Part shown: in pieces, positions 22,254 through 34,134 of the stretch
How positions within the stretch are numbered: position 1 is the first letter of the stretch
How the letters are laid out: each line of letters begins with the position of its first letter
DNA from: Papaver somniferum
Lineage: Eukaryota; Streptophyta; Magnoliopsida; Ranunculales; Papaveraceae
Direction: 5' to 3'
NCBI RefSeq assembly: GCF_003573695.1
Contig: NC_039361.1
Coordinates: 100,938,279-101,002,278, forward strand
Length of the DNA stretch: 64,000 bases
Program-made: the position numbers and the translations under genes
Notes under the pieces: generated by a model
The model's input: the letters and a program-made list of their open reading frames with translations, nothing else
What the model was told of the DNA's origin: nothing
Database searches by the model: none

Positions 22254-22712
22254 ATGCCTCGAATAACTCGCAGTATCTCAAAGGCTAATAAGGAGGAAGC
22301 TCAAAGGGTTAAAGATTATCAAGGAATCAATACAGAAAGGAAGAAGAAAATCATATCAAAAATCATGTCTTGTTATGATTCTGATAGTTCAGTTGGTTCA
22401 GAAGATGAGTCATGTCTGTTGGCTTACAACCTGCAAGGTCCAACCAAAACCAAGTGGATTCGTTCTGACAGTATGATTGACTATATCCAAGGTTTTGAGG
22501 AGCTAAGAACCAATCTCATTATAACGGTTCGAAATCAAGATTGGCTCAAAGATAAAATTGGGGAAACAAAAGCTGATGTTGCTGATGTGAAGATTCAAGT
22601 TGAAAAGCTTGAGAAACAAGAAGTGGTTGCTGACAAGTCTCTTGAGACATGCTTTAAAAGTTTGAACACTGAAGAAACCTCAGTGAACAACAAGAGCACC
22701 ACTAGAGATTAA
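22254..22712 (+). CDS. Element C ORF2, intact unknown protein of 152 residues
   Basis: An intact frame from ATG (22254) to TAA, starting MPRITRSISKANKEEAQRV. The N-terminus is basic. The middle carries a Ser/Asp/Glu acidic patch (CYDSDSSVGSEDESC), and the C-terminal half (residues about 95-130) looks like a coiled coil (IGETKADVADVKIQVEKLEK). There is no signal peptide or membrane segment. A TATATATATATATG run at about 22231-22243 lies just upstream and could be a promoter, or simply a microsatellite. I do not recognise the family. It occupies the same place as B ORF2 but shows no obvious similarity to it. That it stays open while ORF1 has decayed is notable, though a short ORF can survive by chance. 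Confidence 0.55.
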   Translation: MPRITRSISKANKEEAQRVKDYQGINTERKKKIISKIMSCYDSDSSVGSEDESCLLAYNLQGPTKTKWIRSDSMIDYIQGFEELRTNLIITVRNQDWLKDKIGETKADVADVKIQVEKLEKQEVVADKSLETCFKSLNTEETSVNNKSTTRD

Positions 22713-24484
22713 GTTATATGCTGTAATACTTAATCTAAGAAACCATATGTCAATTTTTGATTTTCTTTCAATGATTGTATTAAGTCTATTATGAATAAAA
22801 TTATTTGATTTATAATTTTTCTTGTGATGGTTTTTGATTTACATAGCATGTGCTTGAATGCTTTATTATTGCTATGGATGTTTATGGGATGTTTGATTTC
22901 GGTTTTATTACCTTGATATTCGATCTCATAATATTATGAACCCTTATGGTTTGGGTGACTTTTAGCAGGATTAAGTTCTAGCCCATGTTGGTAGGCTTTA
23001 TCAAAGGATCATGAGGGGTTCTGGTAGAAACAATATGTGAAAAAGTCACAATATGTTGAATCGGTTTTGGTTTAGCATAAAATTATATGTGTTTCGACGG
23101 CGTTCAACTTTTGCTTGCAATTGTTAAAACCGGTTTTCAACCTTTCTCTGGTAAAGGTTGGTTGTTGTTATTCTTTTGTGTTGCATAAGGATGACAACAT
23201 AATGATATTTCAATATCAATTCTCCATGGAAGAAGATGCAAACATATTGGATAAGTGGATGCGAAATTTGAGGTAACAATGTTGTTAGTTAATTTTTTTC
23301 CTGTTTAAGAAAAGCCTGATTTTTCATATATATTTTTCTTTTGCTTAAAAAAATTTCGGTACATTTGATGTTTTATTCCATTATGTGTATGGATGTGTGT
23401 GTGATTCAATTGGTTCCGGTTAAAAAAAACTATTGTTATCTTGCTTTGTTGTGTGGTATCAATTGTTTAGGCTTACAAAATTTCGGTGCAATTGCGGTGT
23501 TTTAATGCTTATATTGATTCAATTGCTTCCGGTTGAGGTGAATAATTTTGCAAGTTAATTTATTTGGTTTGTATGAATTATTTATGGCTTAACGAAAGAA
23601 ATGGTTTATGGGATGAATTGTTTAGTCCAATTAGATTCCTGATAAGAGAATCTAAGTTTATCTTAGTTAAACTTATCAAAGTGGAGGTTTCGGTTATTCA
23701 AGTCTAATTGAATGCTTTAACAAGAAATGCTAGTTAACTAACCTAGTACTTGTCTTGTTTAAAATTGAAAGGTCTAAGTTATAAGGATAATTATAACTTG
23801 ATGAGAGAAATAGAGTTATCTTTATTTTGGTCTTATCGAATGAAGCGGTTGTATTTGTACAATCAGTTTAGCAAAGGGACTAAGTTTCTTATTTGATTTT
23901 TTGTTTGCTAAACTAAATTGGGAAAATTGCTTCGGGCAATTGTTTCCTTGATAACATATCAAAAAAAAATTACTCTGTAGTTTCGGTTTTGATATTGGTT
24001 ATCAAAAATGGTGTGTGGAACCCTCGTGCTTAACTCTATAGGTTTGCAAGTCTATTTTGAGATTTGTAAGATTCTTTTCGTGTTGTCCTTTATTTTTTCG
24101 TTTCTTTGTCATTTTGTGACAAAAAGGGGGAGAAATATATGGAGTAAACAAGTGATACTGGTATTGATTTTATATTGATAGGTATCACTAAGGAAAGAAC
24201 GTTTGTGCTTAAACGTTTACCTAACGAAAGAGTGAAAGCATAGACTAAGGGGGAGTATCATATTATATTAATTGGTATAACAAAGACGTGTGGATTGATG
24301 AAATCTACCTATCTCGCCTTTAGGGGGAGTATTATCTTTGTTATTATAATGTCAACAACGACATTTAAGGATTAAATGAATGCAGGTTATTGTGCTGTTG
24401 AATTCGAGAATCAAGCGTATGTGTAATGAATTCTTGTAATTTGTTTATCCATATGATTGTAAGAGTTTTGTCACTAAAATTGAC
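22713..24484 (+). other. Element C 3' non-coding region with purine tracts
   Basis: No gene. Purine tracts AAAAAGGGGGAG (24121-24132), AAGGGGGAG (24246-24254) and TAGGGGGAG (about 24321) precede the true polypurine tract. This matches the layout in element B. Confidence 0.6.
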
Positions 24485-24496
24485 AAAGGGGGAGAT
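24485..24496 (+). other. Polypurine tract, element C
   Basis: AAAGGGGGAGAT immediately before the 3' LTR, preceded by CACTAAAATTGAC as in element B. Confidence 0.85.
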
Positions 24497-25229
24497 TGTT
24501 AGAGCATAGCTCGGTTGAATCCAACAAGCGTTGGTATGTCAAGTTTGGTTGTCATATTTTAGTGAATCAAAACTCATTTTAAGAGTCGCTTGATTATGTA
24601 CTAGAGTCAACTTCGTATAGGTTAGCTTGAAAGTATTAGGATATGAGACATTACAAGTATTGCGAAGACTTGAAGAAGTGAATAAGTAAGAAGCTACAAT
24701 GATAACATCATCCTTCCACTTGAGGTTAGTGATATTTGACTTGAACTGTTTCATTCCCTAACATATCTTTCAAGTCGTGCATATTGAAAACGAAACTGCG
24801 AAGCATGAACACTCTAGATAGACATAGTATTAAGGAATACAATATGAAGTTTATTGTTTAACCATTAAACTTTGTAGATAAGACATCGACACAATCGTTT
24901 AAATGCTATCGTGATTATGTATGGGTATGAGGTGAGGATTTCATCCTAGGAAAAAATGTTTTACATGTGTTTTAAGGAAGTAAGTTCATAAACTTGTTTA
25001 TGAATAGAAAAGGAAATCGCAAGGCGTTATTGGGATTATTATTCATTGCATATCTTGTGAACATCCAATATGTGTGATTTAGTATAACCGCTCACGACTT
25101 GTTTGTGTTCTTGGTAAAACTATTCACAAAGGCCTGAATTATGTATTGGTATGACTTTTATTAGTGAAACCGATCTTAAGTAATCACCTGAGATGGTCTG
25201 ATCGAGGTTGTGATTTTTTGAACCGAATC

Positions 25230-25445
25230 TGGGTAAAGGGGAACCGATCCTATGAAGAGGTGCAACACATCACAAAGGGGAATCGATCCCTTGTATGAGG
25301 TGCATCAAGTTTTTAGTAGAAAGGGGAACCGATCCTATGGACATGTGCAACACGTTTTTAGGAAAAGAGGAGACGATCCTATGGACATGTGCAACACATA
25401 TAAGTTATATACCATATATATGTGGGGAACCGATCCTAGTACCTA
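25230..25445. repeat. U3 minisatellite in C LTR
   Basis: About four to five imperfect units with GGGGAACCGATCCTATGGAC followed by ATGTGCAACAC, spaced about 50-60 bp. They lie upstream of the TATA box, where repeated promoter or enhancer motifs are common in LTRs. Confidence 0.75.
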
Positions 25446-25987
25446 GTCAACCGAATTTTGGAAAGCTAGTGTGACTATGCACAATACTCATATTGAGGTA
25501 GAACCGAAACTTGTTTTGGTAGAACCGTTAAACCCATGATTTGTGATTGAGTGTTTCTTAATAAATCGCATAGTTCTTGAAAGTCAGATGAACCAATTCT
25601 AAACTTGTTTGTAAGTGTGGCAAATCAGTTTCGAGGTTGTAAGTATGAAAAAGGACTTACAAAGTAAAGATGTCGGCATACTTTGAACAGGTACAGTAAT
25701 GTTTATCTTTTATTGTTCAAAGTTATTTCTTAATATCTACAGGAAGAAAATCCCAGGATCGAAATATAAATAAGTTAAGAATATTTTAATTAAGGTTGTT
25801 AATTTTATTTTAGGAAAATGAGAATTAGTAATGTGCATTTACTAGTTGAGATTTTCCAAAGAGATTTTCGGTCATTATTTTGGACAGAGCATTTCCAGGA
25901 ATTATGGAAACCGAATTTGGAATATATTGAATATCTTTGAGAATATTTTCGGTTTCGGAAATTCTTTGGTGTCCAAACATCCTTGTC

Positions 25988-25995
25988 TATAAATA
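25988..25995 (+). promoter_or_regulatory. TATA box in C LTR
   Basis: TATAAATA at 25988-25995, downstream of the U3 repeats and about 1.3 kb before the LTR end. Confidence 0.55.
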
Positions 25996-27323
25996 CTTGA
26001 AGTTTTCATTTCTAGCAAACTAATCCTTCGTGATAACAAACTTCCTCGGTTGTGTTGTTACTGGTGAAGCCGCCTATTCGGAGAGGAGAGTAACCTAATT
26101 ATGCGAAATCTCTTACGGCCGCTCAGTTTAAAGTCTTCTTTGGGATTGAGAAACTCTACGAGTAGCGTTGGTGGGAAACTAGATAATTGTGGTTTATCTT
26201 GTATTTTCGATTGATTTGATTGACTAAAGGTGGTTAAACTTTGATTGCACCTAGTTTTTTTATGATTGAGAATCTTCTCTTCTGATATAAGATTCACTCA
26301 AACTAGATCGAAGTTTCGACATGGATCTTTAGACTGATGTTAGTGATAAAGACGATCTTGTGATAATCCATTGTTAACAGACTCCTTTCTGTGCGTGATT
26401 GATCACAAGAGATTCAAGTTGTTGTGTGCAGGTGTTTATTGAAGATCTAAGAAGATTTGAAGACAAAGATGATATTGAAGATTTCTGATTTGGGATTCAT
26501 AATCTTTGGTGTGCACAATACTTGTTTTTGTATAAGAGGATCCAACTATAATCGGTTTATCCTTGTGGTAGATTGGATTAATTAGTTGTGTATACCGTCA
26601 TTAATATAATTCTTTGTGATTAAAAGTATTAACTGCAAAATCTTAACAATTACTTCGATAGTTGAAAATAAGATAGATCTAAGAACCTGACGAAGGAGTT
26701 TATGTTAAGATAAACAGAAGAGCCTTTGTCCGACTCACATTACTTGGTTGAATAAAGTTGATACCAAACAGATTTGTTGTTCCTTTACTGTTTGGAATAC
26801 GAAACAAAGGAATTGTTCCAAGTATGTGACTTATTCATAAGTTGGAGCGTGGGAGTACAGACAGAACTAGGTGAACTATAGGTTTAGTTGCTTGGTCTCA
26901 ACTATACGAAGTTGATTTAATTTTGTGTAGCGGATTAATCCTGAGAGTATTTAATTTTGGACAAGGTCCCGGGGTTTTTTCTGCATTTGCGGTTTCGTCG
27001 TTAACAAAATCTTGTTGTATCATTTACTTTATATTTTCGCATTATAATTGTTTTTATTATAATTAATATAAATTACACAAACGTTAATTCATATTTACTT
27101 GCTAAGCAATCCTATTGTGTTTGGTTAAGTCCGAACCTTTTTATCAAGTAAACATACTTCGTTGTTGTATTGTCTCGATCTCGTATCCATATACGATCAC
27201 ACGAAGTGTGAACCGATTAGTTGCATTGTCTCGACTCAGTCCATAGATAATCATTTTCGGAGAAAGGACTTATAAGTAGGAAAAGTTTAAGCTTGAGGTA
27301 TATTTGGGTACCCTCGCATTTTC

Positions 27324-28085
27324 AATTTTCGATTGAAAGTGTAGTCATCTTCCTCCATGAAGATTCGGCTACATTTAATTACTGCATAAAAAACGACATG
27401 TAAGTTGGGGATAGTTATTGCTACGCAATTCATACTATCCATTATAAGAGATAATTGCTACCTTTTTAGGTAGTTCATATTATCTAAACAAAAGAATGAC
27501 GAACTACGACCGTGCTTGATCTCTTCGAGAAATAGAGAGGGTACGTAGGCAGCCGCCATGCAGTTCAACAAAATTCTATAAGGGTGTTCATATCATTTGA
27601 CAGTGTTGGTTTTTGTTTTGGCTGTTTATACCATATATTCAGAGATGATTGCAACCTTGACAATCGGAAATTGGCCGTATAAATTATTGGGGTTGGCAAC
27701 TGGCCATCTCCCATTTTTGGAAACTAGCCATTGTTAGAATCGGCAACTGGTCGCGTATAAATTATTGGGGTTGGCAACTGGTCATCTCCCATTTTTGGAA
27801 ACTGGCAATTGTTAGAATCGAAAACTGGCCATTGTTAGAATCGACAACTGGCCGCGTATAAATTATTGGGGTTGGAAACTGGCCATTGTTAGGATCGACA
27901 AATGGCCGCATATAAATTATTGGGGTTAGCAACTGGCCATCTCCCATTTTTGGCAACTGGCCATTGTTAGAATCGTCAACTGGACGTATAAATTATTGGA
28001 GTTGGAAACTGGCCATATTAATTGTTAGAATTGGCAACTGGCCATATAAGTCTATTATTTTTGGCAACTGGTCATCTCTCATAAT
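27324..28085. repeat. Right copy of the repeat flanking the copia block
   Basis: It begins directly after the C 3' LTR and follows the left copy (7628-8171) through TTCGGCTACATTTAATTACT and the whole leader. It then carries more tandem units of the GGCAACTGGCCAT / TATAAATTATTGGGG array (about 27662-28085). The array is longer than in the left copy. Confidence 0.85.
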
Positions 28086-29505
28086 TTCCGAGTAAATGCT
28101 AAGTGTGCTTGATTGTAATGCAGTTTGGATAATTCAAATTCGAGTTGTTCAGAAGAATTTGAAGGTCCGGTTACTTGAGTGGCGTATCGGAAAGTCGTAG
28201 TTTGCTAAGCGGACAGAAACCCGATTTGCTGGAAGTCTGGATTTTTTGATCTATCACACATACATTACTCCTTGTCCCAAATATGCAACCTTAACCTATG
28301 ATCACGTCAAGACTAACCCCTAACCATATATCAGTCTCGATTCTAATTAACCCTAACCTTATTCTTTCCTCACCCGTATTAACCTCCACAAGTTTTGATG
28401 GTTAAGTGGAACCCAATGAATCATTGGGCGATCGCGAGGTGCCAAATATACATCATTATTCCGCGAGGTGCCACCTTGAACGTTCCAACTCTCTGGATTC
28501 ATTAGATGATTTTTGATTCTCCCCGTTTGACCATTAATTCTGATGTGCATATCACGCCATGGCCGGATCTTTCATGTATAGTAGAGAGAAAAAAATTAAA
28601 ACAAAACATATCTGAACTTACATCCAAAACTATGTTAAGTCGTCGCTATAGGTAGACTCAACAAGTGACATGTTCATAGCAACCATAATTAACCCATATT
28701 GATATTGATTCCATCCGACATGTAGAACGCTTCTAACAAATAATACCGTTGAGGAAAAAGGATTGACGGTCACATTAGAGTAGTGTTGTGATAATCGTCT
28801 TTATGCATCATGCTCAAATAGGGGATGTTTTAGAATATCATATTGTCAAACAAAAAGTGGATTTATATATCCATTCCCTGGTCACTTCACTTTCATCATC
28901 TTCCACAATAACGGACTTCCAGTGATATGTATAGATTGCATCAGTTACCTGATAAGCAAAATCCAAAGACATACTAAGTAAAAATCAACCAACAATAATC
29001 AACTATTAATCCCAACAATTAAATTCGTACATACCAAAAAAAAGGAAAGAGAATACGTCAATAAAAAACAAATTCAGTTCTAATCAAATTATTAAGAGTT
29101 CTAATTAGTCACTGAATTATTGAATTTAATCTGAACAAAGTTATAGTCGAACGTTGTGTCGTGGACAAAGGATTGGCAAGATTATGACGTTCCTGGCCAA
29201 AGCTAACCTTGGTACCGAATAATCCTAAAAGTTGAAGAAATTAAGATTTCTAGCTTAACCTAACCCTACGAGCACATCTGACACCTTAAAGAGAATAAAA
29301 CTAAATTTATTAGTCTAACCTAACCTTAGGAGCACATCTAACACTAAATGTGAAATTAACTGGATATTTACCTAACCATGCAACAAATGTAGGTCGGAAT
29401 AGCCAAAAGAAAAGGTTGAGTCTCGATTCTGTCGGTGCTTCAAACAATTTTGATACCGGTGATATTAGAGTTTGGGTGTCTGGACCCCAAAGTGTGTCTT
29501 ACATT
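28086..29505. other. No gene seen; possible single Stowaway-like end at 28268
   Basis: AT-rich sequence. TACTCCTTGTCCCAAATATG near 28268 resembles one end of a Stowaway-like MITE, but I found no matching second end. A 63-residue minus-strand frame at 28359-28550 matches nothing I know. Confidence 0.5.
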
Positions 29506-29835
29506 GAAATCATTAGGGGTGCACATATCCTACCCTTACCCGCCACCCTATTCTACCCGCCATAGCTTTTACTCGTATCCTATCCTACCCGATATTTGAC
29601 GGGTAGGGTGACGGTTAAACATTATTTTATCCGTCGTCAAATGGGTAGGGTGACGGATAAAACCCGAAAGATCCTACCCTATCCTCTTACCCGCCTAATA
29701 CATGTAAAAGACCAAATAATCCCTATCCTTTTTTTAGTCTCGTGTCCATTGTTCCGTTATTTTAAAACAAACAAGGGGTAACATGTTAACTCCATGTCTT
29801 TTGTCAAATCAATCTAAATCTAATACAGAAAATTA

Positions 29836-30096
29836 TCATTTCTCGTTTTCTCCTTCAACCATTTCTTCCACCTTGTTCTTTTTCAATAGAATCTCAGGTA
29901 AATCTTTGAAGTACCCGAAATCAGCCATAGATTTGAGATTAACATCTAGGATTTTAGGATGATTCTTGTGAAGCCATAACGCAGAAGCATAAAACCCTTC
30001 TTTATCTGATTTACCAGTACCTCTCACACCTCTCAAGTTACATATCAAATTCAAAGCTGTTAACGGATCTCGTTTAGAACCCTTTACTCGGTTGAT
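29836..30096 (-). pseudogene. DUF2828-family gene fragment inside the hAT element
   Basis: The minus-strand translation contains NLRGVRGTGKSDKEGF, then ALWLHKNHPKIL and MADFGYFKDLPEIL. This is the conserved core of plant DUF2828 proteins (large proteins of unknown function with a TROVE/vWA-like organisation), which I recognise from the family pattern. Only about 85 codons remain: the frame is closed by a TGA just upstream (about 30097-30099), and the downstream end runs into a Lys/Glu-rich tail and stops at 29836. Full-length members have several hundred residues, so this is a small internal piece. Its position between the hAT left TIR and the transposase, on the opposite strand, suggests that the transposon captured it. 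Confidence 0.75.
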
Positions 30097-30099
30097 TCA

Positions 30100-31715
30100 A
30101 GGTAAGATCTAACTTCAAAGTTGATTTGTTTCATTTTATTTTTTTGTGTTAAATTGATTGAAAAAATCATAGGGTTTTATGATTTCATGCATGTTGCATG
30201 ATATTATATTAGATAATCTTAATTGATTAAGACAGTTCCAATATATGATTTATTAGACATGGTCAAGGCCGAATTCATCCCCTAATTCACAAAAAGGCAA
30301 TGTACCAATGCTCTACTCGTTCATTAGTGCATTATCCAACTGTGTGGAGAATTAGCTTATGACTTAGTTTTCCTTCATCATACAGCCAAAACTCTTCATT
30401 ATGTCACCTAAATGCTGTTTATATCTGGTCATCTTATAATTTCCATAAAGTACAGGTCTGGGAGTGCTTATGCTAAAAACAAATCATGGTTTGACATTTC
30501 TTGTAAATTTAAGGGAACCACCTGTTGTTAATCTAATATTCTTCTTAGTGCGGATTATTTGGTGATTTTTCAACGTCATTGATTGCTTGGTGAAATGTGT
30601 TTTGCATTCTGTGATATTGAGTTAATTTCAGTGTTCCACTTAAGCTCTTTCTATGTGCTAGAGATAAAATTTATTGTATGTTATTCTGCCTCTTTGAAGT
30701 GAGTTCCCATTATATAGGCTACGAGCCCAGCAAATATAGATGCCAACCCACTTCTTATCGCATGAAAACAATATGTGGCTTTATTCATGAGGGGGTCTTT
30801 AGATTTACTTGTATTAAACTTGTCTGACCAGTTTTTTCTGTGTACAAGTTAGTGTGGAGTAATAAGATTAATGAGTCATTCTGAATGATTCTTCCTGCTC
30901 CTTGACTAGGGAGTTTTAAGTCATAGATAACCACCACGACCAGATGTTATGATTCGAATGTGTAGCTTATCATTTCAACAGAGATTTGATACCATATAGT
31001 GTAGAGGACGACAATAGATAGGACAGCAAACGATAGGAAAACATGTTAGCTATGGATTCCAGATATGGTGTGGAAGGATGTTCAGCTTTTATATGTGTAT
31101 CTAAGTAAACTCAGTCCATCGCTACAACTTAAGTTACTCGTAGGTATACTGTGGATTATGACAAATACCAACATGTATAGACTACAGCAAGGCTCGGTGT
31201 TTCCTGATCAAATAGTGGGTCGTCTTTACCACTTCCAATACTGGGAGTTCTGGTTTTGAAATGTAAAAGTTTGCGATTTACAAAAGAAATGAGCTAATAG
31301 TATGCGTCATTCTACACCATAAGCATATTGTCAAACTGCAGGATTAGCTTATTTTTTTCCTTATACTGCGTCTGCATATGGTCGTTGATCGAGAATATCT
31401 GAATATGATGTGGTCATCTAGCTATACTAAACCTTTACATGTAGCGATTACCTGAACAAAACTAGAATTTCCATATGCTATGACCGTACATGAACTGTAG
31501 TGATTAGAAATCTTCATCAGATCCCCATTGTTATGGTACTCTTCCTTCAATTTGTGCTTTTAAGTGCTAGTGCAAATCAGTTATTGAGTTTGGACTTATT
31601 TAATGATTGCTTGTTGGTTATGGTTTCGTCTAGTTATCTTGTGATAAAGTATTTATTCACATCAGGAAAAGTCACTAAACATGGTTTAGTTTGTGTAGGC
31701 TTAGTGTGAGGAAAC
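30100..31715 (+). other. hAT leader region, no gene seen
   Basis: Non-coding AT-rich sequence between the captured fragment and the transposase. A TTTGTGTAG acceptor-like site just before the transposase ATG suggests that a leader intron may lie here. Confidence 0.45.
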
Positions 31716-32183
31716 ATGGTTGAGATTACAGAAGTGATGTCAACGAGACCTCCTATTCCCTCTCAAGCTGCATCTCAATCTGTGCAACGAAGGGCCAGTG
31801 TTGTTGCACCTCCGCCACCTCCACCTCCACTATCTTCTCAACCTGAGGTCAAAAGTATGAAACGGAAGAGGACATCTTGGGTATGGGAGCACTTCGAAAG
31901 GAGTGTTGATGAAGCTGGTATTACACGGGGGAAGTGTAACTACTGTGAAGGTGGTAAATATAAGGCTGGTGGTAAGGAGTATGGAACATCTAATTTGAAT
32001 TATCATTTGACTAAGTGTCAGAAGTGTTTGGATACACTAGAATCTGCGCAGTTGGGACAACACTCTCTCGGTCAGCCTAGCAATATGGGAGATCAACAAT
32101 GTATGGTTGGGGCTACGTTTTGTCAAGAAGCATGTAGGAGAGCCTTGATAAATTTCATTATCGCAGATGGACAATCTTTCTGA
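31716..32183 (+). pseudogene. hAT transposase N-terminus with BED zinc finger
   Basis: The ATG at 31716 opens a 155-codon frame. Residues about 20-50 are Pro-rich. Residues about 55-105 form a BED-type finger: an aromatic WVWEHFERSV segment, CNYC, then HLTKC (CX2C...HX4C). This DNA-binding module is standard at the N-terminus of plant hAT transposases. The frame ends at a TGA directly before MVEGEGFI, a segment that in the family continues the same domain, so the stop looks premature. The central catalytic region is absent. The gene would bind the element's TIR-proximal repeats if it were functional. Confidence 0.85.
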
Positions 32184-32287
32184 ATGGTTGAAGGTGAAGG
32201 GTTCATTGCAAGTAATATTAGAAGACTTGATTATGCATGATATTCCTTGGATGAAACAAAAATTGGTAAAAAAAATGGTTAGATAAA

Positions 32288-32772
32288 GTGAAAGAGGATT
32301 TCAATGAATTATATACAGCTTATAAGACAAAATATATAGGTGTTGGAAGTGTGTTAGCCTCTTCAGAATCTGTAGGTGAAACTGGTGGTAGTCCTAGTCA
32401 AGAGAGTTATAGTTCTACGATACATAGAAAGAGAAAACATAAGACACATAGAGAAGAACGTAAAACCCAGCTGTCTATAATGGAGGATTTGACAAATCAT
32501 AGGTGGAAAGATATTTATCTGAGAAGATTTACTCACCAAAAAAAGACAAGAAACAAGGTTCAAGATTTGGTATATTGACTTGGTGGAAAATCAATGCTAC
32601 AAGGTTTGATATTCTGTCACTCATAGCAAGAGACATACTTGCGATTCTCGTCTCTTCAGTTGCAAGTGAATCCGCTTTCAGTACTGGAAAGCGAATTCTT
32701 GGTAACTTCCAAAGTTCTTTAAGGCCTCGAACTGTGGAAGCACTGGTTTTACTACAAAACTACACCAATTGA
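32288..32772 (+). pseudogene. hAT transposase C-terminus (linker and dimerisation domain)
   Basis: Two overlapping frames form one decayed segment. The first (to about 32490) resembles the end of the RNase H-fold/linker region (VKEDFNELYTAYKTKY, then a Ser-rich stretch). The second (32503-32772) reads RYLSEKIY, then LTWWKINATRFDILSLIARD, then SSVASESAFSTGKRIL and LRPRTVEALVLLQNY. This is the hAT family C-terminal dimerisation domain of the RICESLEEPER/Ac type. There is a frameshift near 32495. Only a short gap separates this from the BED part, so the catalytic core has been deleted. Not functional. Confidence 0.88.
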
Positions 32773-34134
32773 CATGGATCCCTCTACATTTGGAGCTGAG
32801 GAGAACGAGGATGACGTCTTAGAGTTACGTATACAACTTTCCCTGCTCATTAATTGTATGTAAATACACTATACTTCTGCTACCAAACTCACTTTACTTC
32901 GTGATAAGCATATGAGATAGTTAAGTTGTCAGATGGAGTAGTCGGTTGGTTAATAGTCTTCTTTGTTATTCTGATGTTATGTAATTGGTTAATAGTCTTC
33001 TTTGTTATTCTGATGTTATGTAATTCGCCAAATAGTGTGTTTTTAAGTACTACTGTATTGTTCATATCCAACAGTTCATCGACTGATTCTGTATGGGAGA
33101 TTCTTTAAGTTCTTAGGATTGAAGTATGAATTGTAAAGTGATTTAGGATCTAGACTCATAAGATAGCCTTGCTTGGGAGATTCTGTAAGACGCAACAAAT
33201 GACACAGAACTAGGATTTAAAATCTGCTTGTAGTCAGTTTCATCTGCACTCTTTCCACACTTCCATTAGGCGATAAGTAACTCATATGGACTTCTAGGAT
33301 AGTACTAAAATAGGCAATAAATTCCATAAAAATCACATCTTGTTGTGTGCTTCTCTTGCAACAGGGAAATGCATTAGCCATTAGTAAATGCTAGATTAAA
33401 AGGTTTATTTCTGCTTTGTATTTGACACCTTGTTGTCAACCTAAAGTGTGGATATCCATATTGGTTATGCAACTGGGAGTTTTTTTGTTGGGAAATGAAA
33501 TAACAAGAATAAAGAGTATTCTTGTAATGGTGAATTGCTTTTTCATCTAAGCATGTATGATTGTTTTATCCGACTTACTCATTTACCTCCTCTGCATCTG
33601 ATCAGAATATTCGTATAATACGAATCGTATTGGTGTGGCGTCCAGGCATCTCTCATTGGCTGGCCTTTTGTAATAGTACGACCTATATGCTTGCTCTCTC
33701 CCTTGTATCAGTAAGAGAATCTAACAAGAGATAACTTGTATGCAGATTTATTTGGTGATCTTAGTACGTATTCCATCATCGTAAATGATGATTGAAGAAG
33801 AAGGTCAATATGAAGAGCTTTTGGTGATGATACTGTTATATGAAGAACAAGGTCACGTGAAGAACATGGAATTGGCTGGGATTCATCGTCGATTTTGAAA
33901 AGAATATAACTCGTTTCTTGAGACTATAAATGGCTTTGTGCCTAGCAGGATACTTTTGTTTGTTCATTTTTCCCTAGTTAGATTGGCAGTACCATTGGGT
34001 ACATATTTAGATAGGTTGGATCTTATTTGCTCTGTTGTTGCAAGATTTATTTCTTTTGTTTTTTGGAAGTATTTTCTTTATACACATGTAGTGACTACTA
34101 ACCAGAAAGTCCTGAACAAAATAATAAAAAAAAA
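32773..34134 (+). other. hAT 3' region; 39-bp direct duplication at 32945
   Basis: Non-coding. A direct duplication of about 39 bp starting TTGGTTAATAGTCTTC occurs at about 32945 and again immediately after. No other structure until the subterminal repeats at 34138. Confidence 0.6.

Larger units (their letters stand above)
19791..27323 (+). mobile_element. Copia element C: non-autonomous, two unknown ORFs, no pol
   Basis: The 5' LTR keeps only its last 857 bp (19791-20647). Then come the primer site, a decayed ORF1 (20742-21869), an intact ORF2 (22254-22712), a 1.8-kb non-coding stretch with purine tracts, a polypurine tract and a full 2.83-kb 3' LTR. No pol domain or zinc knuckle was found. 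The left part of the 5' LTR is missing exactly where element B ends, which fits insertion of B into this LTR followed by loss of the far side. Confidence 0.78.
24497..27323 (+). repeat. 3' LTR of element C
   Basis: 2827 bp, TGTTAGAGCATAGCTCGG to CGCATTTTCA. The terminal 20-40 bases at both ends match the A/B/D family, but the middle is largely different, so C is a separate subfamily. It contains a U3 repeat (25230-25445) and a TATA box (25988-25995). Confidence 0.88.

Noticed and set aside
8172..27323. A single very large composite LTR element from LTR A to LTR C
   Set aside because: The two outer LTRs belong to different subfamilies and the 5-bp flanks do not match.
28359..28550. 63-residue minus-strand frame
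   Set aside because: No recognisable motif, no splice or promoter context.
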